Assembly: GCF_007754155.1 (NCBI RefSeq)
Contig: NZ_CP037423.1
Span: forward strand, 2,976,001 to 3,040,000
From: Stieleria neptunia
GTDB taxonomy: Bacteria > Planctomycetota > Planctomycetia > Pirellulales > Pirellulaceae
Direction: 5' to 3'
Length of the DNA stretch: 64,000 nucleotides
Shown here: positions 44,894 through 55,000 of the stretch, one piece after another
How positions within the stretch are numbered: the first letter of the stretch is position 1
Layout of the letters: each line of letters begins with the position of its first letter
Position numbers and translations under genes: made by a program
The notes under the pieces: model-generated
Told to the model about the DNA's origin: nothing
Databases searched by the model: none
The model's input: the letters and a program-made list of their open reading frames with translations, nothing else

Positions 44894-45649
44894 TCACCGG
44901 TTCCCGGCAAATCCAGGAATCCGGATCGTTGAAGCTTGCAGGATCAGGTCGAGACGACGCTCGGGCAAACCGTCCAGAAACGGTTTCATCTGGTCCCCGT
45001 AGGCTCGCTCGGCGTACTGAGAGCTGACGATCCGCTTGCCGTTGGGCGATCGGGCGAGAACGAAGACATTGAATTCGGCGATGTCGCCTTGCCACGTCGC
45101 GAAGTCGATGCCGCACCGCAAGCCATCCCCGTAGTCCCAGATCGAGTAAGGTGCCTGCGGGTTGTTCTCCAACAGTGAATCGGCCATGGCCCGTGCCATC
45201 GCAATCGGCTCGGCATCGATCGGTTGGTCGAGAAAGGCGATCATCTTGCTCCAGCGATCCAGCGTTTCACCTTCGGGAACGTATTCATGCAGCGTTTGCG
45301 TTGATTCGTCTGCGTTCGCAAATTTCAGAGTAAAAATCTGTCCATTAAATCGAATCGCATTCGGCGGGATGTCCGAATGCCCGAGACCGTCGGCAGCCAC
45401 AACTGTTGATTGCGACGACATCAGCGTGGCTTCCGCCGGGATCGACGCTTGCTCATGATCCACCGGTCCGCCGAGGGCCGCAACGAACGCCAGCAAGAAG
45501 ACGATTGCGACCATCAGTGCGATCGGGCCCACAAAGAGGACCGTCAAGGTGATCAGGACCCAGTTGCGTCGCGGTTTGGCCGCCACGTCGACTGCCATGG
45601 GAGTGGCGTAGGGAGTCGGATCGCAGTCGGTCGGCGTCGGGTGATTCAT
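44894..45649 (-). CDS. Single-pass membrane protein of unknown function, 251 aa
   Basis: The ATG at 45649 starts MNHPTPTDCDPTPYATPMAV; one helix follows (VLITLTVLFVGPIALMVAIV). The remainder, after SADGLGHSDIPPNAIRF-like sequence, is a small soluble domain with paired acidic/aromatic segments (FNGQIFTLKFANADES, YSIWDYGDGLRCGIDF, NVFVLARSPNGKRIV, RRLDLILQASTIRIPGF). It looks like an exported or periplasm-facing domain. I do not recognise a family; planctomycete genomes carry several such proteins. Confidence 0.65.
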   Translation of the reverse strand: MNHPTPTDCDPTPYATPMAVDVAAKPRRNWVLITLTVLFVGPIALMVAIVFLLAFVAALGGPVDHEQASIPAEATLMSSQSTVVAADGLGHSDIPPNAIRFNGQIFTLKFANADESTQTLHEYVPEGETLDRWSKMIAFLDQPIDAEPIAMARAMADSLLENNPQAPYSIWDYGDGLRCGIDFATWQGDIAEFNVFVLARSPNGKRIVSSQYAERAYGDQMKPFLDGLPERRLDLILQASTIRIPGFAGNR

Positions 45650-45796
45650 GGCTGTCGTGTTGGTGCGGCTGGGGGAAAACCCGGGCACCCAAACCGATGC
45701 TCGGCAAGCAACACTAGCTCGTCGCGTTGAACGGTCAATCGGACGACCGGTAAGGAAAACCCCCAGCGTGACGCATGGACGCACCCGTTTGAGACC

Positions 45797-46267
45797 TCAT
45801 TCCTTCACGCGTTTCCACGTGACGACCGCGGGCTTGCTCTCGTCGGCGATCAGCATGCCCCGGACTTCGATAAATCTGTCGTCGGTCACACGATAGATGT
45901 AGGACTGCGGCGCCTTTACCGTGCGGCCCCGATTCGCCCCGGCAGTGAACGTGTTGTTGAAGAACGTGAAGATTCGCACCTTGCCGGTGGTTTCCAAACG
46001 AAATTCCGATGTCTTCGACTCGACGACCCGGTCATCGGCGTCCGTGATCGTGAGCGTCGTCTCGTGACCGCTGTGTGCCTTGGTAATCGTGTATGTGCCC
46101 CCCTTGGCCTCGACGGTTCGGACCCACTTGCCCTGCACTTCGGCGAGCGCTTCGGGAGAGGATTGGGTGGCGTCGGAGTCCTGGAAAGAGATCGCAGGCA
46201 CTTCGGCGGGTGATGTTCCGCACGGCCCTGCGACGGCGAGCAGGCAGAGGATGGTGACGTGTTTCAT
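45797..46267 (-). CDS. Small exported protein of unknown function, 156 aa
   Basis: The ATG at 46267 starts MKHVTILCLLAVAGPCGTSP, a signal peptide. The mature part is a single beta-rich domain: EVQGKWVRTVEAKGGTYTIT, HETTLTITDADDRVVE and TGKVRIFTFFNNTF, resembling the lipocalin-like 'QGKWVR' proteins frequent in planctomycetes. No catalytic residues are seen. It is monocistronic. The frame extends upstream to 46333 without a better start. Confidence 0.7.
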   Translation of the reverse strand: MKHVTILCLLAVAGPCGTSPAEVPAISFQDSDATQSSPEALAEVQGKWVRTVEAKGGTYTITKAHSGHETTLTITDADDRVVESKTSEFRLETTGKVRIFTFFNNTFTAGANRGRTVKAPQSYIYRVTDDRFIEVRGMLIADESKPAVVTWKRVKE

Positions 46268-46446
46268 GATGAATCGTGGGGAGGATCGTTGGTCATGCCC
46301 GCGCCTCGGGCATCGGTTGAAAAATCTTAGCAAAAGATCGAGCCATTCGGCATCGCCGTTGATGGTTCGACACGCCGACCGGCCGTCTGACGTTGACTGC
46401 GGTTGTCATACAGGGTATGTTTAGAAGTGAAACTCAGAGCAACCGC

Positions 46447-46632
46447 ATGGCGAAACAAAAAAGCAAACAGAAACCGACCAAGAAACTCACCGAGAGGATC
46501 AATCTGCGCGTGACGGAAAAGGAGTTAGAGCTGCTCGAATTGGCGAGCGAAAACGACGATCGCTCGCTCAGCAATTGGGCGCGGCGGGTGCTCGTTCACG
46601 AAGCCAAGCGGCAGCTCTCGAAAAAGACGTGA
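46447..46632 (+). CDS. Small ribbon-helix-helix-like protein, 61 aa
   Basis: The ATG at 46447 gives MAKQKSKQKPTKKLTERINL, then a beta-helix-helix pattern (RINLRVTEKELELLELASEN, SLSNWARRVLVHEAKR). This is the arrangement of Arc/MetJ/CopG-type repressors and of DUF1778 antitoxins, but no toxin gene is adjacent. It may bind DNA as a dimer. The next gene on the same strand is the Lys/Gly-rich small protein 113 bp downstream. Confidence 0.65.
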   Translation: MAKQKSKQKPTKKLTERINLRVTEKELELLELASENDDRSLSNWARRVLVHEAKRQLSKKT

Positions 46633-46745
46633 CGCGTTGATATTTGATCGGTCAGTGGGATGGAGGTGTCGGCGGGACGTTCTCGTCGGCACGGCAAGGT
46701 CCGTGAGCAGGAGCTCGCGGCAAACTCGTTTTGGGAGATCGTACC

Positions 46746-46886
46746 GTGGCCGGAAAAGGTAAAAAGGGCAAAGGAAAGAAGGACAAGAAAGCCAAGGGTA
46801 AGAAGTCCAAAGGCAAAAAGTCGAAGGGTAAAAAGGGCAAGAAGGGTAAAGGCAAGAAAGGCAAGGGAAAGAAAGGTAAGAAGTAG
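46746..46886 (+). CDS. Tiny Lys/Gly-rich basic protein, 46 aa
   Basis: A GTG at 46746, preceded by a GGGAGA ribosome site seven bases upstream, opens MAGKGKKGKGKKDKKAKGKK and continues with SKGKKSKGKKGKKGKGKK-type runs to a TAG at 46884. About 40 of 46 residues are Lys or Gly with a few Ser, Ala and Asp. A classic terminator follows. Such tails are similar to the DNA-binding C-termini of histone-H1-like proteins, so nucleic-acid or polyanion binding is likely. Codons are varied (AAG/AAA, GGC/GGT), which argues against a mere repeat. Confidence 0.6.
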   Translation: MAGKGKKGKGKKDKKAKGKKSKGKKSKGKKGKKGKGKKGKGKKGKK

Positions 46887-46941
46887 CCATTCCTCCGCGC
46901 CCCGATCAACACGGACGGCAATGATTCGGGCTGGAATGACG

Positions 46942-46972
46942 CAGCCGGGGCTTCGGTCCCGGCTGTTTTTTT
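46942..46972 (+). terminator. Rho-independent terminator
   Basis: CAGCCGGGG-CTTCGG-TCCCGGCTG stem-loop followed by seven T, 55 bp after the stop of the Lys/Gly protein and directly before the end of the convergent M16 gene. Confidence 0.92.
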
Positions 46973-46977
46973 ACCGG

Positions 46978-48237
46978 TCAGTCGTCGCCCTGGCCCTGAA
47001 ACACGATCGCATGGGCGGCCTCCGGGACAAGCTGTTCGAGCCACTGTTTGACCTGGCGATCGGTGTAGCTGAGCATTTTCGCCGAGTACTCGGCATCGGG
47101 CAGACAGCGGCCGTAGTGAATCAGCGACGCGGCCCCTTCTTCGGTGTACTCGGTTGCATTCGGGTCGTGCATTTCGATCCGCCCGCGAATCGTGTCGCGG
47201 ACATAATCGAGCCATTGATCGGAGCGAATTTCTGGGCTGCGGATCAGCCGCCAAAACGCCTTCAACACGCGTGCCGGATCGACGCCGGTTTGGGTCACCA
47301 AGCCTGCATAACCCCCGTCCGGGTAGGTGGTGCTGATGAACTCCGGCGAGTAGGCGAGATGCTCTTCTTCGCGGACCAGACGGCTGAGCGGTGAACCGAG
47401 TTCTCCCGCCGAAAAAATCTCGTCCAGGAAATCCCACTGCAGGTAGTTGTCGATGCCGGCACGCAGCGGCGGGATGGGAAACAACAGATAGACCACCGAG
47501 TCGGCGTGCGACGTTTCGATCGTGGTCGTGGTCCCGGCCTGCCAGACGGGAAGCGTGCCGTATTCTGCCGGGCGTTGTCGGGGGCTCAACGGCGTCGCGG
47601 GCATCCGCTCCAGGCAGCGTGCCGCCACATCCATCAGCTGCGACCGTTCAATATCGCCGGCGATAAACAGTGCCGATCGATTGCGCGAGTATCCCGCGGT
47701 GTGCGCCCGCTGCAGCAAGCCGGCATCCATCGATTTGATTTGCTCGGCCGTGCCCAACTGGTCATGCCCGAGAGGATGACCGGGCCACAGCACCGATGGC
47801 AGTTGGCAGAGGGAATGGTGGTACGGGTCGGAGTGCCACTCGCTGATTTCCTGCAGGATGATTTCGCGTTCGGCTTCGACGTCTTCGATCCGTAGCAAAG
47901 GACGGCCGACCATCTCGGCGAGAATCTCCATCGCCTGGGGCCAAACGCGTTTCGGGACGTTGGCGCTAAAGCACGTGTGGGTCGACCCGGTTTCCGCATC
48001 GCTGTCACCGCCATGCCGCACCAGTCGCGCTTCGGTATCGAGGTAGCCGCCGGGAAACTGCTTCGTGCCTCTTGAGGGCAAGTGTTCGAACCAATGATAG
48101 ATCCCGTGCCCTCCGGCAGGTTCGTCATCGGCGCTGCCGACAAACACCAGCCAGGACAACGAGACGGTGTTGACCGGAAGTCGCTGATAATAGATGGGCA
48201 CTCCAGAGGGACCCGTGATCTGTTCGAAATCAATCAT
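46978..48237 (-). CDS. M16-family zinc metallopeptidase
   Basis: A 419-residue protein with the inverted zinc motif H-W-F-E-H (in [17 protein letters not shown], ~residues 48-52) and the downstream zinc glutamate in [11 protein letters not shown]. The second half ([29 protein letters not shown]) is the family's second, inactive-type domain. This matches single-chain, half-length M16 proteins such as the processing-peptidase-like group. It has no signal peptide, so it may be cytoplasmic. Its start lies head to head with a glutamate dehydrogenase relic. Confidence 0.88.
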   Translation of the reverse strand: MIDFEQITGPSGVPIYYQRLPVNTVSLSWLVFVGSADDEPAGGHGIYHWFEHLPSRGTKQFPGGYLDTEARLVRHGGDSDAETGSTHTCFSANVPKRVWPQAMEILAEMVGRPLLRIEDVEAEREIILQEISEWHSDPYHHSLCQLPSVLWPGHPLGHDQLGTAEQIKSMDAGLLQRAHTAGYSRNRSALFIAGDIERSQLMDVAARCLERMPATPLSPRQRPAEYGTLPVWQAGTTTTIETSHADSVVYLLFPIPPLRAGIDNYLQWDFLDEIFSAGELGSPLSRLVREEEHLAYSPEFISTTYPDGGYAGLVTQTGVDPARVLKAFWRLIRSPEIRSDQWLDYVRDTIRGRIEMHDPNATEYTEEGAASLIHYGRCLPDAEYSAKMLSYTDRQVKQWLEQLVPEAAHAIVFQGQGDD

Positions 48238-48247
48238 CCGCTACTTG

Positions 48248-48657
48248 GGTGTTCGCTGTGACGTGGCGTTGCCTTGCGCGACGCAGAACGAATTGAATGT
48301 CGACGAAGCAAAGACATGGATCGTGGATGGGGTGAAGGCCGTTGCCGAAGGCGCGAACATGCCGGCCGAGTTGGCCGGTGTCCACGTCTCTTTCGATGCC
48401 CACGTTTTATTCGGCCCGGCCAAGGCTGCCAATGCCGGCGGCGTCGCGGTTTCCGGTTTGGAGCAAAGTAAAACGCGGTGCGAATGTCGTGGGGGCGCAA
48501 AGAGGTTGATCGTCGGTCGAAAACGATCATGCCTGAAATCCACGACAAGTGCGCCTCCGATGAAGATGTCGACGGCTACACCTGCTATGTCCGCGGCGCC
48601 AATCTCGCCGGCTTTCAAAAGGTCACCGACGCGACGCTGGCCTACGGCCTCGTGTGA
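48248..48657 (+). pseudogene. gdhA: Glutamate dehydrogenase C-terminal fragment
   Basis: The plus-strand frame reads [38 protein letters not shown] and [20 protein letters not shown], the unmistakable coenzyme-domain C-terminus of NADP-type glutamate dehydrogenase. Near 48476 one base is missing; the continuation in the next frame reads [20 protein letters not shown], then [20 protein letters not shown] and LAYGLV before a TGA at 48655. The 5' two-thirds of the gene are gone, the break coinciding with the M16 start. Confidence 0.9.
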
Positions 48658-49006
48658 GCGGATGGAGGAAAAAGGTGGCAGAATGATACGGGGCTGAACG
48701 ATGAAAACAGGTGGCGCGTGGGGCAATACGATGCGGGCTAAAACGATTCGACATCCTTTCGGAGGCTGAATCATGCTGCCATCTCCCGCGAAATCTTCCC
48801 CTGACCCTCTTTCGTTTGCCACTTGGCACTCGCACTCCTTGGGCGGGTGGGTTGCCCCTTGGTAAATGAACCAAAACCAAGACAAGCGGATTGACCGGTA
48901 TGGTTGACGAAGCCACGGCCCCTGTTTTTCGCCGCGACAGAGTGAATCGGACCTACGTTTCAAGAGCGTGGTCACCGCATTTCCGTATCCTGTCGAGCCG
49001 AGATTC
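48658..49006. other. Gap with degenerate minisatellite pieces
   Basis: No gene. The first ~100 bp hold scattered GGTGGCAGAATGAT and AACGATG-like units of the 14/16-bp family (48674-48755). The rest is unremarkable and should carry the promoter of the giant surface protein gene. Confidence 0.45.
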
Positions 49007-52000
49007 ATGCCCTGGTCGATTTCAAATTGGCTCCATCGCGCCTCGCATTCCGATCGCTCATCGCAACGGGCAGGGAAATGCCTACTCGATGCAGCGGTTC
49101 TTGAGAAACGGCTGCTGTTTAGTGCCACTCCGATCGCGCCCCCGGTTGTCGACGAGGTGGAGGTGGACTCAGGGCAGGCGGAACCGTTGGTGGTCGAAGT
49201 CAATCCCTCGACTTCGGCCTCCACATCCGGCGGATCAGAATCAAATGACGGACAACGGACATCTCGATTGGAGTTGGTCTTCGTTGACGCGGGGGTCGGG
49301 GATCACCAACAGCTGATCGATGACCTTCGCGCGAGCAATGATTTTGCAAATCTGGAAATCTACTTACTCGACGGATCCCGCGACGGCGTCGATCAGATCA
49401 GCGAGATTTTGAGCGGCTACGAGAACGTGGACGCCCTGCATCTGTTGTCACACGGGAACGACGCCAAGCTGCGCCTGGGCAACGCGACGCTGGACGGCGG
49501 AAATCTGGCCGGGTACGCCGGCGACTTTGCCCATTGGCAGGCGTCGCTGAGCGGCGAAGCGGATTTGCTGTTGTACGGATGCGAGCTGGCAGAAACGGAC
49601 TCGGGCGTGGCGATGCTGGAAGCTCTCGCCGCATTAACCGGTGCGGATGTGGCAGCGTCCACCGACGACACCGGACATGCATCGCTGGGCGGAGACTGGG
49701 ATCTGGAATTTCGTGCAGGCAACATCGAATCGAGTGTGTTGCTGAGTGACTTTGCTGAATCCAGTTGGATGGGATTATTGACGACGCCGGAGATTTCACC
49801 AACCAGCGAACTGCTCGTTAACTCAACAACGACGGGCGTTCAAACGCTTTACAACTCCCATCAAGCCGTTGCAGTCGATGGTCTGGGCAATACGATCGTC
49901 GCCTGGGTCGATGCCGCCTATGACGGAAGCGGTACGGTGGTGATGGCCCAGCGATTCGACCCCTCGGGTACAAAACTGGGCGTCGAGTTTCAAGTCAACG
50001 TCAATACCCCCGGTGATCAGACACTTCCGGTTGTCGCGGCCGATGGCACCGGACGTTTTGCCATCGCCTTCGTTTCCTCCGACGCGGATGGAACGGGCAT
50101 TTATGTCCGGCGGTTTGATGCATCCGGAACGGCGATCGACAGCGCGGACATCTTGGTCAACGCGGGACAGGAATCGGGGAATCAAACCAACGCCTCGATT
50201 GCGAGCAACCGTTCGAACCAGATTGTGATCTCATGGGAAAGTGACGGAGCATCAGAAGGCATCTACGCCCGGAACTTTGATTTCACATCCACACCGGTCG
50301 GCGATCAACTGGCAACGACCTTACTGACCGTTGATACGGTTGCCACCGCGACGGACGCCGCAATCGACATCAATGATGGTGGCCGATTTGTGGTTGTTTG
50401 GAAGGACGGCGCCGACCTTTACGGTCGCAAGTATGAATATGGTTCGGGGACTGCGGTGGCGAGCAAACTGGATCTGAATGTTGCCGGCTCGAACGGGAGC
50501 CAGGTTGCGGTCGCTGTGATGCCCAGTGACAACTACGTCATCGCGTATCGCGAAAACAAGGCGGGGGACGAAGGGATTTGGCAGCGTCTGATTCAAGACG
50601 ACGACGTCATGTCCACCCCCGATGATGTGAGTTGGACGACTCAAAGTGTAGAGCCCTCGATCAGTATGGATGAGGCCGGGAATTACATCATTAGCTACAC
50701 GGCGGCGGACCAGAATGGCGTGGGGGTTTTTTACAGAACCTACAATTCTTCCAATGTCTCGATCTCTGGCGAGCTGCAGGCCAGTGTGACGGGAGGCCAG
50801 ACGCAGGAAAACGCATCGGTGGCGATGCACGACCTTAACAATTTCGTGGTTGCGTGGAGTGGCAAAGGTGACCAAGTCGGGCACGAAGACGGCTCCGGCA
50901 TTTTTCTTCGCCAATACGGGACGACCGGAGCCAACACGCCTCCCGTGGCTGACTTGACCGCCGGTGCACCGTACACGATCAACGAAGGCGACTCGCTTTC
51001 ACTGGATGGTTCCAACTCCTCGGACGCTGACGGCGACACGTTGTCCTACGCTTGGGATTTGGACAACGACGGAGTCTTTGGCGAAACCAACGAGCCCTTG
51101 ACCGCGACTGCGGTGGTCAATTGGGCAACGCTCGCCGGATTCGGAATCGACGACAATGGTACACACACGATCGGTCTACGTGTCGATGACGGCCGCGGCG
51201 GAATCGTGACCCAGACCACAACCGTCACCGTGCAAAACACCGCGCCGGTCTTGTCGGCGACGGGCAATGCGAGTGTCCTTCAAAACGCCACGTACACGTT
51301 GAATCTGGCGGCGACGGATCCCGGCGATGACACGCTGACTCAATGGCGCGTCGATTGGGGTGATGGTACGAATATTGTGTATGCAGGTTCGACGACCAGC
51401 GTGACGCACACCTTCACCGTTGCCGGGCTGACGCACAATATTCTGGTCTCGGCGACCGACGAGGATGGGACTTGGATGTCCGGCGATCTGTTTCTGACGA
51501 CCAACAATTCGAACCCGGTCTATCGCTACGATGCTTCGACCGGCGCATACGAAACCGTGATCGGCAGTTCGCCGGCGCTTCAGGGCGGCGGCGGGGTTGA
51601 GATCGGTCCCGACGGGCTTCTCTACGTGGTCGGGAAATTCTCCGACAACGTCCGACGCTATGATCCCGACTCGGGGGCGTTTGTCAGTGAATTCGTCGCC
51701 TCGGGCAGCGGCGGGCTCAACCATCCCACGGGACTAGCCTTTGGTCCCGACGGCAATCTCTATGTCGCCAGCCGATCGACCGACCAGGTCCTTCGCTACG
51801 ACGGTACGACAGGCGCGTTCATCGATGTGTTTGTCACTGCGGGGCTGGGAGGCATGGATCGGCCGAGCGATTTGATGTTCGGTCCGGACGGAAATCTGTA
51901 TGTGGCAAGTGACTTTTCCGATAACATTCTTCGCTACAACGGAACGACTGGCGCGTTCATGGACGCGTTTGTGACCGCCGGCGCCGGAGGGCTTAATGGC

Positions 52001-55000
52001 CCGCGGGGATTCGATTTCGGCCCCGACGGACATCTGTATATCGGCTCGGCCAATAGCAACGCGGTGCTGAAGTATGACGGGGCGAGCGGCGCGTCCTTGG
52101 GAACCTTTGTCACCAGCGGACTGGGAGGTCTTGACGGTCCCGGCGGAATCCGTTGGGGGGCCGATGGCAATCTGTATGTCGTCAGCAGTGACCAAGCGGA
52201 ACTGATTCGATACGACAGCGCGGGAATCTACATCGATACAATTGTTTCCAGCAGCGACGGACTGACGCTGACCGACAAACTGACGTTCACGCCGGCGCAC
52301 CAAGTCACCGTTGTGACCAGCAATGTCGCTCCGCTGGCGACAAACATGAGCCAGACGATCGGCTACACCGAAGACGATTCGACCGTCGCGATTGATGACA
52401 TTGTGGTGTCCGATCCCGACGGCGGGGAAACGATCACGGCCACCTTGACGTTGAACTTGCCCGCCACGGGGACGCTGACGACGGGGACATTCGGATCATC
52501 GACCAGCACCTACGTCACGGGAACGGGCGTCTGGCAGGTCAGCGGAACGGTCACCGACGTCAACGCCGCCCTGGCAGCCGTGGCCTTCACCCCGGCCACC
52601 GACAACGACGTCAACTCGCAGATCACCGTTCACATCGAAGACGCCGTCGCAGCCGGGCCCGCCGACGGACTGATTCAGCTGAACGTCACGGCCCAAAACG
52701 ATGCCCCCGACATCGATTTGGATGCCGACGACTCGAGCGGGGCCGTCGGGTCGGGCTACAACGCCGCGTTCATCGAAGGGGCTGGGGCGGTGCGGATCGC
52801 CGACCTGGCTGACGCCGTCATCGATGATGTCGACAACGCCAATCTGATGTCGTTAACCGTCACCATCACCAACCTCCAAGACGGTGCCGATGAAGTGCTG
52901 ACGTTTGACACCACCGGAACCAGCATCCTCGGCAGTTACGCCGCCGGCGTGCTGTCGCTGACCAACTCCGACTCGGTCGCCAACTACCAACAAGTCTTGC
53001 GAACGATTCGCTACGAAAATCTGTCCCAAACTCCCAATACGACGACTCGCGTGCTAAGTATTTCCGTCGGCGACGGAACGGCGAATACCGGAATCGTCTC
53101 CAATCTCACCGTCACGGCGACCAATGACGCCCCTGCGTTGGACTTGGACGCAAATGATTCCAGCGGCCAAGGCGGTGCGGACTTTGGGGCAACCTTCGTC
53201 GAAGGTGGCGGAGCGGTCCTGATCGCCGATGCGGCCGACGCTGTCCTGACGGACGTCGACTCCACCAATCTGACCTCGCTCGTCGTCACGATCACCAACG
53301 TGCTTGACGGGGTTGCAGAATCCTTGACCGCCGACACGACGGGAACCAGCATCGGGGCCAGTTTCTCCGGGGGCGTCCTGTCGCTTTCAGGTTCCGACAG
53401 CGTTGCCAATTACCAACAAGTTCTTCGGACCATTCGGTACAACAACGTATCCGCAGCGCCCAACCCGTCCACGCGTGTCATTCAGTTCGTCGCCAACGAT
53501 GGATCCGCCAATAGCAATACAGGGACCGCAATCGTAGGCGTCAGTGCAACCAACACGGCCCCTGTTCTGGACCTGGATGGCAACGATTCCAGCGGTGCGA
53601 CCGGCGCCGACTTTAACGTGACATTCATCGAAGGCGGCGGCGCCGTGCTGATCGCTGACTCCCTGGATGCAGACCTGAGCGACTTGGACAGCGGCAACCT
53701 CTCGTCATTGACCGTCACCATCACCAATTTGCTCGGCGGCGTCGCCGAATCGCTGAGTGCCGACACGAGCGGGACCTCGATCTCAGCGACCTATCTGACC
53801 GGAACGCTGACGCTGACGGGAGTCGATTCGGTTGCGAACTATCAACAGGTGTTGCGGACGGTGCGGTATCACAACGCCTCGTTGGTTCCCAACACGACGA
53901 CGCGGGTGATTCAATTCGTCGCCAATGACGGCGCGGCCAACAGTAACATCGCGACGGCCAGCGTGTCGATCACCGCGACCAACAACGCCCCCACCCTGGA
54001 TCTGGATGCCAACGATTCGAGCGGCACAAGCGGCACAGGATTCCAGGCATCCTTCGTCGAAGGTGGCGGCGCCGTGCGAATCAGTGATTTCTCAGACGCC
54101 AACCTCAATGACGCCGACTCGGCGAGTTTGACTTCATTGACGGCGACCCTGACCAACCCGTCGGACGGGAGCAGTGAATCCTTGTCCGCCGACACTTCAG
54201 GAACCAGTATCACCGCCTCCTACGCTGGTGGAACTCTGACGCTGTCGGGAACCGATTCGGTCGCCAATTATCAGCAAGTGTTACGATCGATTCGCTACCT
54301 CAACACATCGGTCGCACCCAACACGACGGCACGCGTGATCGACATCGTCGCCAACGATGGGATTTCCGCCAGCAACGTGGCGACCGCGACGATCAGCGTC
54401 ACCTCGATCAACTCTGCCCCAACGATCAACGTGCCGGGAACGCAGACGCCCTCAGAAGACACGCCCTGGTCGATCAATGGGATCAGCATTAGCGATCCCG
54501 ACATCGGTGCGGGGATGATGCAATTCTCGATGAATGTCGCTCGTGGAACCTTGGCGTTGGACACTACCGTCGCCAGTGGTGTCACCGCGTCGGATATTGT
54601 CGGCAACGGCAGTTCGTCGGTAACCGTCACCGCGACACTCGCCCAGTTGAACACAACGCTGGCCGCAGCCAATGGGCTGACGTATCTGGGCAACCCGAAT
54701 GTTAACGGCGTCGACACGCTTTCACTCAACGCGAGCGATTTGATCGTTTCGACCACCGAGACGGTCAACATCAACATCCTGAGCGTCAACGACGCGCCGG
54801 TTGCGGTGAAAGATCAATTCACGATGAATCCGGACAGCAAGTTGACCGTCGGGGCTGGCGGATTGTTGGCGAACGATTTTGACGTCGACGGAAACGCGAT
54901 CAGCGTCGTTCCCGTCAGCGGGCCTTCGTCAGGAACGTTAACATTGGGGGCTGACGGATCCTTTCAATTCACTCCGGTCGCCTCATTCTCCGGATTCGTC

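Noticed and set aside
48241..49224. 327-codon minus-strand frame over the gdhA relic
   Set aside because: It runs antisense through the relic and degenerate repeats; the plus-strand dehydrogenase motifs explain the sequence.
52496..54789. Minus-strand frames inside the giant surface protein gene
   Set aside because: Their internal similarity only mirrors the four sense repeats.
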